Assembly (NCBI GenBank): GCA_963805985.1
Contig: CAWDWG010000008.1
Location: forward strand, 62,001-126,000
Reading direction: 5' to 3'
Origin: Bog-257 sp963805985
Lineage (GTDB): Bacteria > Acidobacteriota > Terriglobia > Terriglobales > Acidobacteriaceae
DNA: 64,000 nucleotides
This document shows positions 54,218-62,806 of the stretch, piece after piece (position 1 is the stretch's first letter; each line of letters begins with the position of its first letter). The notes beneath the pieces are model-generated. The model saw nothing but the letters and a program-made list of their open reading frames with translations, was not told where the DNA came from and ran no database searches. The position numbers and the translations under genes were made by a program.

Positions 54218-54640
54218 GTGTTGCAGTCTCCCGTCCAGCCGTCAGAGCCGAGTTCTTCGGCTTCCACGCCGGCAATGAAAGCCGGCAGAGCTGTCTCCCG
54301 CACCAGTCCCTTCATTTATCTGATTGCGATCACGTTGGGTTTGTTCACTGGATGGGTCAACCAGAAGGTCGCCGACCCTTTGCTGACCGCGCTCTGCGTA
54401 GTCAGCTTCAGCATGATCATGGGGGTATGGAAGAAGGAGCGGCCGTGGCGATGGCTGCTGCTGGTGTGGATACCGGTGCCCATGGTGCTGGCCTACTATC
54501 AATTCGTAGTGCGATGGCCGCACACTCGCGGACAGATCTACGGAGCGTTGCTGCAAGTGCTGGCCGCCAGCGCCGGAGCACACGGCGGTCACTTCATGCG
54601 CGAGATGATCGACAACGTATTCCTGAAGCAGGACGAGTAG
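54218..54640 (+). CDS. Small membrane protein
   Basis: A 140-residue protein with a Ser/Pro-rich N-terminus (about 1-30) and three or four hydrophobic helices (about 32-50, 56-72, 77-96, and a weaker one near 112). No family recognised. The end AHGGHFMREMIDNVFLKQDE is conserved-looking. GTG 54218 is preceded by TGCTAGACT, an extended -10, 5 nt upstream, so it is probably leaderless. Confidence 0.6.
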   Translation: MLQSPVQPSEPSSSASTPAMKAGRAVSRTSPFIYLIAITLGLFTGWVNQKVADPLLTALCVVSFSMIMGVWKKERPWRWLLLVWIPVPMVLAYYQFVVRWPHTRGQIYGALLQVLAASAGAHGGHFMREMIDNVFLKQDE

Positions 54641-54653
54641 GTGGTGTAGGTGT

Positions 54654-54691
54654 CCCAGGTTAGCCCAAAAGAAGGGCGAACCTGGGGCACC
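54654..54691. repeat. Palindromic repeat, copy 1
   Basis: Outer arms CCCAGGTT and AACCTGGG, inner arms GCCC and GGGC, followed by GCACC. Lies 3 bp beyond the stop of the minus-strand GloVer gene. Other copies: 59377-59439 (split), 61321-61357 and 62807-62844. Confidence 0.85.
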
Positions 54692-54693
54692 GG

Positions 54694-55965
54694 CTACGGC
54701 ATGTATTCCCACACCGTGCCGCAGCCTTGGTAACAAATGTTGCTGAACCCGCCTCCGCCGGAGGAGGTTCCGTAGATATTGCCGCTGGCGTCGAGGCTTA
54801 CGCCACCCTCCGAGTCGATACCGTCGCTAGCCTGGAAATCGTGAAGGTCGGTTGTCGTCCAAGTGCCGTTGGAGAACGTGACTTTGAAGAGAGACCCATT
54901 TCCGTATTGGCCGCCCTGGTCGCTGGTCGCGTAGATGTTCCCCGCAGTGTCGACGGCGGGAGGGCCGCAGGGGATACTGTCGCCGGGAAAACGGGAAAGA
55001 ACGTTGTAGGTCCAGGTTCCCGGGGGAGACAGCTCAAACGCTACCCCGGAGCTCTCGCCGCCTCCATCGGTGTCTGTGATGCCATAAATATTCCCTGAAG
55101 AATCGGCAGAGAGGCCACCGCAGGGGAACGTGCCTGTTCCGGTCTGGAAGGTATGGAGAACGGTTTCGGTCCAGACGCCGTGGTTGGGCGTCAGCTCCCA
55201 GATAATGCCGTCGTTGTTGGAGTTGCCGCCGCCGGCCACACCGTAGAGGTTACCGGCAGCGTCCATAACGAGCTTTCCGCCCGGAGTGACTCCATCGTCG
55301 CTCGCGTTGAACTCATGCAGCACCGTCTCTGTCCATCCGCTGCCGGAAGGCGAAAGCTCGTAAACAACGCCGCAGCCGGCGTTCGCGTCGCAGGATCCGA
55401 TGCCGCCAAATATGGTGGTGCCGTAAAGGTTGCCCACCTTGTCGAAGATCACTGGGCTACCGGGTGTTCCACCGTCGCTGCCGCCAGTGAAGCTATAGAG
55501 CACGGTCTCCTTCCAATAGCAGGTAAAAGAGACGCAGGCGGACGGAGGGGGCTGCAGTTTGAAAACCACACCGCAACCGCCGCCCTCGCCGCAATTGTCG
55601 ATTCCGCCAAGGCTACTGGCGCCGTATAGGTTGCCGTCGGGTCCGAAGACCATCGTGTTCGTGTTGACAGCGCTGCCACGAAACTCCAGGGGATTGAGCA
55701 CATTGAGGATCCAGCCGGAGCCGCTGTGCGCCACGTCGTAGATTAAACCGTTGCCCCCACCGCCGGCGACAGTGCCGCCATAGAGCTTTCCTTTCGGGCC
55801 GATGGTCAGGCCCGTGTTGGGAGTGGAGCCATCGCCGCCATCGGTAAATGTGTGCAAGAGTTGAAAGGTCTGGCCATCGGCTGGCGGAGCGGAAGCGATG
55901 GTTATCGTAAAGAGGATGGCGAGGATCATTAACACTGTCGCTGCTTTGGATTGGGTAGTTGTCAC
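54694..55965 (-). CDS. Secreted GloVer-repeat protein, copy 1
   Basis: A 423-residue exported protein of tandem about 50-residue beta repeats with the recurring 'GNLYGTT..GG' and 'WTETVLHxFxxxxDG' patterns (choice-of-anchor GloVer-containing type), probably a propeller-like fold. The signal peptide (VTTTQSKAATVLMILAILFTITIASAPPADGQ) and AAGGAGG ribosome site fix the GTG at 55965. Several Cys pairs (NCGEGGGCGVV, SCDANAGCGVV, ICYQGCGTV) suggest disulfides. Role unknown. Shares promoter architecture with the gene at 57413. Confidence 0.85.
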   Translation of the reverse strand: MTTTQSKAATVLMILAILFTITIASAPPADGQTFQLLHTFTDGGDGSTPNTGLTIGPKGKLYGGTVAGGGGNGLIYDVAHSGSGWILNVLNPLEFRGSAVNTNTMVFGPDGNLYGASSLGGIDNCGEGGGCGVVFKLQPPPSACVSFTCYWKETVLYSFTGGSDGGTPGSPVIFDKVGNLYGTTIFGGIGSCDANAGCGVVYELSPSGSGWTETVLHEFNASDDGVTPGGKLVMDAAGNLYGVAGGGNSNNDGIIWELTPNHGVWTETVLHTFQTGTGTFPCGGLSADSSGNIYGITDTDGGGESSGVAFELSPPGTWTYNVLSRFPGDSIPCGPPAVDTAGNIYATSDQGGQYGNGSLFKVTFSNGTWTTTDLHDFQASDGIDSEGGVSLDASGNIYGTSSGGGGFSNICYQGCGTVWEYMP

Positions 55966-55990
55966 GTGGTCCTCCTTGAACGCGGTGGCG

Positions 55991-56042
55991 AGTATGGTTT
56001 GACGCCTGGGGAAGGTCAACTTAATTTTGGATTACGGCGTAA
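55991..56042 (-). promoter_or_regulatory. Promoter and dyad operator of GloVer gene 1
   Basis: Minus strand: -35 TTGACC (56014-56019), 17-bp spacer, -10 CATACT (55991-55996). Twelve bp upstream of the -35 lies the palindrome TTACGCCGTAA (56032-56042). The same elements at the same spacing occur before the GloVer gene at 57413-58645. Confidence 0.7.
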
Positions 56043-56387
56043 CGCGCTGACAGTTCGTGGGTTGGGGGTGCGTCGCTCGAAGGGTGGAGACAGTCATCGA
56101 GTCGGTGCTATGGGAGTATCGAAGTAACTTCGCGCTCGTGCCCGGGCCGGAGGCCCACGCTACAGCCGGCTGGAAGCCGGCGCTACGTTGAGCCGGCGCT
56201 CCCTTCTGGAAGCCGCACTACGAAAATTGGTGTCTTGTTTTCAGAGCAGTTTTTGGATTGACACCTGCCGCTTCGGGGCACAAACTGCAAGGCGCAACTC
56301 CAAACATTGCCCGCAGTCGACTCCAGAGCCGCCGGAGGTGTGTCAACAGCCTTCCGTGGTGGCCGGTTCGAACAGCAGGGAGGAAAC
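56043..56387. other. Divergent gap with GC-rich palindromes
   Basis: Contains GCCCGGGCCGGAGGCCC, two GCCGGCTGGAAGCCGGC-like units (about 56163-56220) and GGCGCTACG repeats. The SPFH gene ribosome site GGGAGG is at 56378-56383. No other gene seen. Confidence 0.55.
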
Positions 56388-57380
56388 ATGGATGCGCTGT
56401 CTGTCTTCGGACTGGCTCTGGTCATCATTATTGTCGTGGTTATTCTCTTTGGCTCGCTGTTTACGGTGAGCCAGACTGAGCGCGCGCTCATCGAGCGTTA
56501 TTCGCGTTTCCAGCGGGTCACCGGCCGCGGACTGCAATTCAAAATTCCCCTCATCGATGCTGTGCGGAGAATCAACACTCAGCTGCAGCAGTTTGAGACG
56601 CAGGTGGAGACCAAGACCAAGGACAACGTCTTCGTCACCATCTTCGTTTCCATTCAGCTCTACGTGATGGAAGACACGGAAGAGCACATCCGCAGCGCCT
56701 ACTACAAGCTCTACAACCCGGGAGTGCAGATCCAATCGTATGTGGCCAACGCGATCCTGGGCCACGTTCCCAGCATGGATTTCGATGAGGTATTCACCAG
56801 CCAGGTTGCGATTGCCGACTTCATCAAGCAGGCGCTGGACGGGCCGATGGAGCAGTTTGGCCGCGGCGTGCAAAAGGTGCAGGTAACCAGGATCACGCCG
56901 CCGGACAATGTTCGCGAAGCGATGGACAACATCAACGCGGCACGGCGCGATCAGGAAGCGGCCAAGGCCAAGGGCGAGGCGGACAAGATCATCGTGGTGA
57001 AAGAGGCTGAAGCGCAGATGGAGCGCGACATTCTGCTGGGCAAGGGTATTGCCGGGCAGCGTGCCGCAATTGTCGATGGGCTAGCGAAATCGGTGGAAGA
57101 CTTCAAGGGCAAGTTTAAGGGGATCGACTCCACCGAGATCCTGAAATTCGTCATCATCACCAACTACTTCGACACGCTGAAGGAAGTCGCTGCCAAGTCG
57201 CACACCAACACGATCTTCATGAATCATTCGCCGGGATCGGTCGACGAAGTCTATCAGCGGCTGACGTCGACACTGATCGCGGGTGGCGTTGTCGGACCGT
57301 CTAACGCGTTGCCCGACGATGGCGGGCCAGAGCGCTCCCGAGCCGCTGCTGCAGGGGCCGATGGAAGCGACGGCGGGTAG
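56388..57380 (+). CDS. SPFH/Band-7 domain membrane protein
   Basis: A 330-residue protein with one N-terminal helix (about 6-28) and a band-7 domain (VSQTERALIERYSRFQRVTGRGLQFKIPLIDAVRRI ... IQLYVMEDTEEHIRSAYYKL). A coiled-coil/Ala-Glu-rich stretch (RDQEAAKAKGEADKIIVVKEAEAQMER) is typical of stomatin-like proteins. C-terminal 20 residues are disordered. Likely organises a membrane microdomain. The ribosome site GGGAGGAAAC precedes the ATG. No NfeD partner is adjacent. Confidence 0.9.
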   Translation: MDALSVFGLALVIIIVVVILFGSLFTVSQTERALIERYSRFQRVTGRGLQFKIPLIDAVRRINTQLQQFETQVETKTKDNVFVTIFVSIQLYVMEDTEEHIRSAYYKLYNPGVQIQSYVANAILGHVPSMDFDEVFTSQVAIADFIKQALDGPMEQFGRGVQKVQVTRITPPDNVREAMDNINAARRDQEAAKAKGEADKIIVVKEAEAQMERDILLGKGIAGQRAAIVDGLAKSVEDFKGKFKGIDSTEILKFVIITNYFDTLKEVAAKSHTNTIFMNHSPGSVDEVYQRLTSTLIAGGVVGPSNALPDDGGPERSRAAAAGADGSDGG

Positions 57381-57412
57381 GAATTCCGGCATCCCAGAGA
57401 TGAGACGGCTGT

Positions 57413-58645
57413 TTAGTTTGGCGTGAGCTCCCAAACTGAACCGCAGCCGCTCATGCCCCCGATGCAATCGCCGATACCGCCTTCGAATGTTGTGCCATAG
57501 AGATCGCCGCTGGCGTCGAAGACGACCGGGCCTAGCGGATGGGAGCCCTGGCTGCTGTTGAAGTCATGAAGATCGGCGGGCGTGCAGGTTTGGTTGCAGG
57601 TCCGCGGCATCTCGAAGAGCCAACCTTCGGCGTTGGCGCCACCGTTGTCGCATACTCCGTACAAGTTGCCATCTGGACCCAGGGTTACGCCAGCCCACGG
57701 GTTACACGAACTGAAGGCGTAGACCAGAGAAAACCTCCAGCCCCCATTTGACGGGCTAAGCTCAAACACTGTCCCGCCGCCGCTCGGACCGTCATCGAAG
57801 GCCGTCCCATAGAAATTGCCGGCGGCGTCAGAAATCAGGGTGCCGAAGGAGTGGGTGCCGGTAGTCGAGTTGAGCGCCACCAGAGTGTTCTCGGTCCAGC
57901 CTCCGTTTGAGGGCGCCAGTTGGTAAATCGTCTGGGTTCCGCCAAACAGACCGCCCGAGGTGGTGCCATAAAGGTTACCGGCCGGGTCGAAGACCACGCC
58001 CGAAGCCGGGCTGCATCCGTCGTTGCCGCCCGTAAAGAAGTAGAGCACGCTCTCCGTCCATCCACCGCCCGAGGGCACCAGCTTCCACAGCACCCCACAG
58101 TCAGCGGGACCAAAGGCACTGCCTGTGCCATACATGTTGCCGGCTTGATCGAAGATTACATTGCCATATTCCGGAAATCCCCCGTCACTCTGATTTCCGG
58201 TGAAGGCGTGAAGAATGGTTTCATTCCAATAGCAGATTGCCGTCTTGCAGGCATTGGCCGGTGGTCGCAGCTCGTAGATGGTGCCTACTCCGAAGCCTCC
58301 CATGTCGGTGGTGCCATAGAGACCGCCATTGGGACCGATCACCAGGCCGGACTCGGGGCTAACTCCGTCGCTGCCCCCGGTGAAGTCATGCAACGGATTG
58401 AGGATCCAACCCGAACCTTTCTCGGTCAGCTTGAAGGCTACGCCCGATTGACCCCGGGCCTCCGAAGTTGTGCCGTAGAGCGTTCCAGCCCCGCCGACGG
58501 TCACGCCCGCCATCGAATTGCCTCCGTCATTACCGTCGGTGAAGTAGTGAAGCACGCTGAAGGTCTGGGCCTGTGACGGCCGCGCATGGCTTATTGTCAA
58601 AGTACAAAGCATTGCCAGGACAAGTGACTTGATGCATCGATGCAT
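57413..58645 (-). CDS. Secreted GloVer-repeat protein, copy 2
   Basis: A 410-residue paralogue of the protein at 54694, with the same repeat 'GNLYGTT..GG', 'WTESVLYFFTGGNDG' and Cys patterns. Signal peptide MHRCIKSLVLAMLCTLTISHARPSQAQ. It converges with the SPFH gene. Its promoter (TTGACT-17-CATAGT with a TTACACCGTAA dyad) copies that of copy 1, so both are probably co-regulated. Start ATG at 58645. Confidence 0.85.
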   Translation of the reverse strand: MHRCIKSLVLAMLCTLTISHARPSQAQTFSVLHYFTDGNDGGNSMAGVTVGGAGTLYGTTSEARGQSGVAFKLTEKGSGWILNPLHDFTGGSDGVSPESGLVIGPNGGLYGTTDMGGFGVGTIYELRPPANACKTAICYWNETILHAFTGNQSDGGFPEYGNVIFDQAGNMYGTGSAFGPADCGVLWKLVPSGGGWTESVLYFFTGGNDGCSPASGVVFDPAGNLYGTTSGGLFGGTQTIYQLAPSNGGWTENTLVALNSTTGTHSFGTLISDAAGNFYGTAFDDGPSGGGTVFELSPSNGGWRFSLVYAFSSCNPWAGVTLGPDGNLYGVCDNGGANAEGWLFEMPRTCNQTCTPADLHDFNSSQGSHPLGPVVFDASGDLYGTTFEGGIGDCIGGMSGCGSVWELTPN

Positions 58646-58685
58646 GTTGAGCTCTCTCTGTGCGGCGGCACGCCCGCGGATTTGA

Positions 58686-58737
58686 ACTATGGAACTGAGT
58701 TAGGCAAGAGTCAAATTAATTGCACCTTACGGTGTAA
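58686..58737 (-). promoter_or_regulatory. Promoter and dyad operator of GloVer gene 2
   Basis: Minus strand: -35 TTGACT (58709-58714), 17 bp, -10 CATAGT (58686-58691). The dyad TTACACCGTAA (58727-58737) lies 12 bp upstream of the -35, exactly as before GloVer gene 1. AATTAA between dyad and -35 is also shared. Confidence 0.7.
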
Positions 58738-58880
58738 GTGGTTGTTTCGGGAGACTAGAATACGCCATGTCGAAAACTGAGGCTGCGACAGAAGGGCGAT
58801 TGAGACCGCGTAGCGCAAACGGCCGGCGCCCGGCGTGTGCCGTTGAATTTGTAGTGCATCTTCGTAAGGAGAGAGATGAG

Positions 58881-59336
58881 ATGACGAAGCTGACGATTGC
58901 TGTGGTTTTGGTGGTGGCGTTGGCCGGGGTAGCGGTTGGGGCAGACAGTCCGGATCAGGCGGCGGCGATGAAAGTGGTCAACCAATTCGTCGACGGCTTC
59001 AACAAGCTTGACAGCAAAGCCATGCTGACGACTTGCGCGCATCAAACGGCGATCATCGATGACTTCCCACCGTACACTTGGGCGGCGTGCTCGACGTGGC
59101 TGAACGACTACAACGCCTGGGCCAAGAAGAATGGCGTAACGGATGGAGCGGTCACGCTTAGTGCTCCCAAGCAAGTCGAGATCACAGGCGACCGGGCGTA
59201 TGTCGTCGTGCCGGCGAGCTTCGCCTACAAGGGTAACGGCAAAGCGATGAAGCAGGATGGCGCAGTGTGGACGCTGGTGTTACAAAAGGGAACTGCGGGA
59301 TGGCGCATTATCGCGTGGACGTGGGCGATGGGGTAG
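58881..59336 (+). CDS. Secreted SnoaL/NTF2-like protein
   Basis: A 151-residue protein with a signal peptide (MTKLTIAVVLVVALAGVAVGA) and a cone-shaped NTF2-like fold: AMKVVNQFVDGFNKLDSKAMLTTCAHQTAIIDDFPPYTW near the front, DRAYVVVPASFAYKGNGKAM and WTLVLQKGTAGWRIIAWTWA at the end, as in DUF4440/SnoaL-type proteins. Function unknown. The ATG at 58881 with AAGGAGAG is preferred; a second candidate start at 58767 sits 5 nt after TAGAAT and is in frame, but lacks a signal peptide. Confidence 0.8.
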   Translation: MTKLTIAVVLVVALAGVAVGADSPDQAAAMKVVNQFVDGFNKLDSKAMLTTCAHQTAIIDDFPPYTWAACSTWLNDYNAWAKKNGVTDGAVTLSAPKQVEITGDRAYVVVPASFAYKGNGKAMKQDGAVWTLVLQKGTAGWRIIAWTWAMG

Positions 59337-59461
59337 TGGACGTCTCGCCCAGGATGACGGACCGTTGATAGCAGGACCCAGGTTAGCCCAAAAGACGGGC
59401 GAACCCTTTGACTGCGCTCAGGGCAGGCTCTGGGGCACCTAACCGCAAACAGGAGAATCGT

Positions 59462-59632
59462 ATGCCTAAAGTTACGCTCTTCCGCCCGGACGGGCCGCAG
59501 ACCTACGACGATGCCGAAGTGGACTCCTTCGACAACGGGATCATTAATTTCTCGGTTGAAGTTAAAACTGAGAAACGCGTTCGACAATCGTTCCGAACCA
59601 ACCTGCCGTTCATCATCGAGCATCAGGAGTAA
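59462..59632 (+). CDS. Small conserved-looking cytoplasmic protein
   Basis: A 56-residue protein (MPKVTLFRPDGPQTYDDAEV ...) that looks like a small beta protein: alternating hydrophobic residues (VTLFRP, INFSVEVKTEK, FRTNLPFIIEH). Family unknown. A clear ribosome site ACAGGAGAA lies 8 nt before the ATG. Downstream is a permease remnant. Confidence 0.65.
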   Translation: MPKVTLFRPDGPQTYDDAEVDSFDNGIINFSVEVKTEKRVRQSFRTNLPFIIEHQE

Positions 59633-59634
59633 GA

Positions 59635-59805
59635 CAGAGGACGCGCGAGGTCGGGATTCGCATGGCGCTGGGCGCGCGCCGGGGCGATGTGGTGCTGTCC
59701 GTGCTGCGCGCGGGCGCAGTTATGACGTTGCCGGAAGTGGGAGTTGGCCTGATCGCCGCGATTGCGATGACGCGCCTGATGTCGTCGATGATTTCCTGGG
59801 TCTCG
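59635..59805 (+). pseudogene. Remnant of a MacB/ADOP-type FtsX permease
   Basis: The frame reads RTREVGIRMALGARRGDVVLSVLRAGAVMTLPEVGVGLIAAIAMTRLMSSMISWVS. This is the typical last helix pair of an FtsX domain ('T.EIGIRMALGA'). Only about 55 residues remain and both ends are lost in repeats, so it is a decayed fragment. Confidence 0.8.
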
Positions 59806-59877
59806 AACGCCGCGAGACCCGGGGCACCCGCGCAGCTCGCCAACGAGCGGAGATAGATACCGAACTCAAGAACAGTC

Positions 59878-60204
59878 TTATAAGACGGCGGCGATGCAAT
59901 CCACTTCAATATCAAACCCGCCATACCAGGCCGGAACATTGATAAAGATGCGCGCGGGCGGATCTTCCGGGAAATAGCGCCAGTAGACGGCATTCACCGC
60001 AGGAAACATGTCTACTGAGGTGACGTAAACATTCAGCTTCAGGATGTTTTCCAGAGAAGAGCCCGCCGTTTCGACACAGAGCTTGAGTTGATCCAATACG
60101 ATCTCGGTCTGGCGCTCAATTGGTCCCCTGAAGATTTCTCCTGTTTTGAGGTCGAACGGCGGACAACCTGAGACGTAAATTGTGTCGCCGTGCTTCGTCA
60201 CCAT
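59878..60204 (-). CDS. RidA/YjgF-family protein, start disturbed by a 1-base shift
   Basis: A small imine/enamine deaminase-fold protein. Family motifs: VTKHGDTIYVSG, RQTEIVLDQLKLCVETAGSSLENILKLNVYVT, PPARIFINVP (with the conserved Arg) and VDCIAAV at the end. The intact frame begins inside the fold. Upstream, KREIIRVEPLATYLEKYKAPAS is in the same frame but its ATG at 60292 is out of frame by one base. Deleting one C from the run at 60279-60283 would give MTTGESTKREIIRVEPL. The ATG at 60292 sits 6 nt after TACACT, supporting it as the real start. So the gene is probably 59878-60292 with an indel. Confidence 0.85.
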   Translation of the reverse strand: MVTKHGDTIYVSGCPPFDLKTGEIFRGPIERQTEIVLDQLKLCVETAGSSLENILKLNVYVTSVDMFPAVNAVYWRYFPEDPPARIFINVPAWYGGFDIEVDCIAAVL

Positions 60205-60292
60205 TGAAGCTGGGGCCTTGTATTTTTCCAGGTAGGTCGCCAGTGGCTCAACGCGAATGATTTCCCGTTTCGTAGACTCCCCCGGTTGTCAT
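60205..60292 (-). other. Out-of-frame 5' part of the RidA gene
   Basis: Holds the probable start (ATG 60292), TACACT -10 box 6 nt before it (60299-60304) and a five-C run at 60279-60283 where one base is in excess relative to the family frame. Confidence 0.7.
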
Positions 60293-60718
60293 GGTCGCAG
60301 TGTAGGCCCACGTTCTCCGGTGGTGTCAAGCCTCAAGTTGCCGGATGCTCCGGGCCTCGAAACCAGGCGAGACCCAGGGCAGCCGTGCTGACACATGCCC
60401 TCCTGACGCGGAGATTTTCGAAACTCCCGCGAACAGCAGGTCCTTCGACTGCGCGTCCGCCCGCCGCAAAAGACGCGGCGGAAAAGAAAAGGCGCGGACG
60501 CTCCGCTCAGGATGACAAACTTCATAAGAGCAGAGATAGGCACGACTGAAGTCGTGCTTTGATACCTGTCCTCCTGCCGCGGGGGTTTCCGAAGCTCGGC
60601 GAACAGCAGGTCCCTTCGACAAGCTCAGGGCAGGCTCTGTGCCACCCGCCTGCATTCCCCTTCCGATGGAATACAATTTGCGTTGCTCGAGCCCGTGGGC
60701 AGAAAGGAACAACTACAG
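60293..60718. repeat. Cluster of dispersed repeats
   Basis: CCTCGAAACCAGGCGAGACC (about 60355-60374), a full copy of the 'CTTCGACTGCGC...CGCTCAGGATGAC' element (about 60432-60521), GCACGACTGAAGTCGTGC (about 60541-60558), and CTTCGACAAGCTCAGGGCAGG (about 60615-60636). A TACAAT at 60671-60676 is the -10 of the next gene. No gene seen. Confidence 0.75.
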
Positions 60719-61291
60719 ATGCGATACAGATTCAATCTTGCGCTGGCTGGGATCTTGCTGCTGGGATGTTCGGTGGCAGCTTTCGCCGGCAACGTAAGAA
60801 CGGATTACGACCACTCGGTGAACTTCGCGCAGTACAAAACCTACTCGTGGGGAAAGGTGCAGACCTCCAATCCTTTCTACGTCTCACGCATCAAGCAGGA
60901 CGTCGACAAAGACCTGCAGGCCAAAGGATGGCAGTTGGTTGAGTCCGGCGGATCCGTGATGATCTTTGCCACCGACAACGTGCACGACCAGAAACAGCTC
61001 CAGACCATGTACGACGGCATGGGCGGTGGCTGGGGTGCCGGCTGGGGTTGGGGAGGCTGGGGATGGGGTGGTGGCTGGGGTCCCGGGGGAATGGGCGAGG
61101 CCACAACCACGACCACCAATCAGCGTGTAGCCAACCTGGCCATCGACCTGTTCGACGCCAGCTCAAAGAAGCTCCTCTGGCGAGGCTTGGCTACGCAAGA
61201 CCTCGGCAGCAATTCGGAGAAGAACAGCAAGTCTCTGGACGGAGACATCAACAATATGTTCAAGAGGTTTCCGCCAAAGCCCGGTGCTTAA
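60719..61291 (+). CDS. DUF4136-type secreted protein
   Basis: A 190-residue exported protein. The signal peptide (MRYRFNLALAGILLLGCSVAAFA) may be a lipoprotein type (lipobox LLLGC). The DUF4136 hallmark VRTDYDHSVNFAQYKTYSWG is followed by RIKQDVDKDLQAKGWQLVE, a Trp/Gly-rich insert of about 27 residues (GWGAGWGWGGWGWGGGWG) and the conserved end LAIDLFDASSKKLLWRGLATQDLG. The insert interrupts the domain. Start ATG 60719 after AAAGGAAC. Confidence 0.82.
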   Translation: MRYRFNLALAGILLLGCSVAAFAGNVRTDYDHSVNFAQYKTYSWGKVQTSNPFYVSRIKQDVDKDLQAKGWQLVESGGSVMIFATDNVHDQKQLQTMYDGMGGGWGAGWGWGGWGWGGGWGPGGMGEATTTTTNQRVANLAIDLFDASSKKLLWRGLATQDLGSNSEKNSKSLDGDINNMFKRFPPKPGA

Positions 61292-61320
61292 CGGTCCGGG
61301 CTGGTTCCCCGTGCACTGAC

Positions 61321-61357
61321 CCCAGGTTCGCCCAACGAAGGGCGAACCTGGGGCACC
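61321..61357. repeat. Palindromic repeat, copy 3
   Basis: CCCAGGTT/AACCTGGG with inner GCCC/GGGC, as at 54654-54691; lies between the DUF4136 and GloVer 3 genes. Confidence 0.82.
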
Positions 61358-61503
61358 GGCCCATCCCGCGCCACGCGCCGGAGCAGAAGAAGTTCCCCCC
61401 TGCGGTGTAGGGTGAAAGATCGTGCTACAGTTTCAGGTCGATAGTGGCAGGATCCCCTTCGCCTCCCCTCCTCAGGCAAGGACTCCGCCGCAAGGAGTTC
61501 ACG

Positions 61504-62745
61504 ATGCACTCTCAATCGACCCTCATCAGAGTTGTCCTTCTAAGCGCTTGTCTTGGCTCCTTCTGCTGGGCTGCGACCAGCGAGCGCGTCATTCACAGCT
61601 TCAGCGGTCCCGACGGCTCCAACGCAGCCACTGATCTGGTCTTCGACGCCCACGGAAATCTCTACGGGACGACCGTCACGGGCGGCGTTTCCGGCTGCGG
61701 CACCGTCTTTCAGTTGACGCCCGCAGGCGGAGGCCAGTGGAACGAATCTGTGCTCTTCAGCTTCGACTGCCTGGATACCGGCAAGAATCCGCACGGGGGA
61801 GTGACGCTGGATTCCCAAGGCAACATCTACGGAACGACGGTCGCGGGAGGCACCGGAGGTTTCTGTGCGGGCGATGGTTGCGGAGTCGTGTTCAAGCTCT
61901 CCCAGTCCGGTGGGAGCTGGGCGGAGACCGTAATCTACAACTTCCAGGACAGCCCTGACGGCTGGGGTGCAGGCGGCGCGGTGGTGTTCGACGCCCTGGG
62001 CAATCTTTATGGAACCACGCCAGACGGTGGGGCCAATGATGAGGGCACCGTTTACCAGTTGTCGCCGAGCAATGGCCAGTGGACGGAGACGATTCTGCAC
62101 AACTTCACCGGCGGTGACGACGGCGCAGTGGGCGGCCTTGGCCGCTTGCTGGTGGACCGGGGCGGAAACCTCTACGGCGTAACCGAAATCGGCGGTCATT
62201 ATCAAGCAGGCAGCGTCTTCCGCATGGGCCGAGTGTCGATTAGTAGCTGGCACTTTGCCACTTTGTATGCGTTTCGCGGGGGGCTTGATGCGTCATCGCC
62301 ATACGGTGGACTGATCGCCGACGCACACGGCAATCTGTATGGCACGACATACTACGGTGGAAAATACGCGGCCGGCACCGTGTACCAGCTCAGTCCTGGG
62401 GTGTCGGCGACCGGAGAGTGGCGCGAGTCCCTGTTGAACAGCTTCGGCGACCTTGCTGAGGATGGGTTACTGCCGCTCGGCACCCTTGTGCTCGATGCCG
62501 CCGGAAACCTGCTGGGAACTACCTCGCAGGGCGGCGATGTGGGATGCAACTGTGGGATCGTGTTCGAGTTGACTCCGGACGGTCATGGCAATTGGGGCGA
62601 GAGCGTGCCGCACAAGTTCGGACTTCAACAGGATGCGGCGACTCCGCTCTACGGGTTGACCGCAGACGGAGCAGGGAATTACTACGGCGCAACCGCCTAC
62701 GGGGGAACTTCCAACCTGGGTGCGGTCTACGACCTAACACCGTAA
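61504..62745 (+). CDS. Secreted GloVer-repeat protein, copy 3
   Basis: A 413-residue protein of the same family as the two minus-strand copies: signal peptide (MHSQSTLIRVVLLSACLGSFCWA), recurring 'GNLYGTT..GG' units with 'WNESVLFSFD', 'WAETVIYNFQD', 'WTETILHNFTGGDDG'. GGAG ribosome site before the ATG. Upstream, CTGCGGTGTAG (about 61401-61411) is a degenerate match to the dyad found before the other two genes, but the -10/-35 geometry does not match, so co-regulation is doubtful here. Confidence 0.85.
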   Translation: MHSQSTLIRVVLLSACLGSFCWAATSERVIHSFSGPDGSNAATDLVFDAHGNLYGTTVTGGVSGCGTVFQLTPAGGGQWNESVLFSFDCLDTGKNPHGGVTLDSQGNIYGTTVAGGTGGFCAGDGCGVVFKLSQSGGSWAETVIYNFQDSPDGWGAGGAVVFDALGNLYGTTPDGGANDEGTVYQLSPSNGQWTETILHNFTGGDDGAVGGLGRLLVDRGGNLYGVTEIGGHYQAGSVFRMGRVSISSWHFATLYAFRGGLDASSPYGGLIADAHGNLYGTTYYGGKYAAGTVYQLSPGVSATGEWRESLLNSFGDLAEDGLLPLGTLVLDAAGNLLGTTSQGGDVGCNCGIVFELTPDGHGNWGESVPHKFGLQQDAATPLYGLTADGAGNYYGATAYGGTSNLGAVYDLTP

Positions 62746-62806
62746 TCGGGTGGACCACGGCCGGATCCTTCCTCACCCGGGTCTCGAAACCCGGCGAGAC
62801 CTGTAC

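Noticed and set aside
58767..58880. Longer start of the NTF2-like protein at 58767
   Set aside because: A TAGAAT sits 5 nt upstream, but the extra 38 residues are basic and not a signal peptide, while ATG 58881 has both a ribosome site and a signal peptide.
61401..61451. Third copy of the GloVer promoter/dyad
   Set aside because: The dyad matches only 8 of 11 positions and the -35/-10 boxes are not at the conserved distances.
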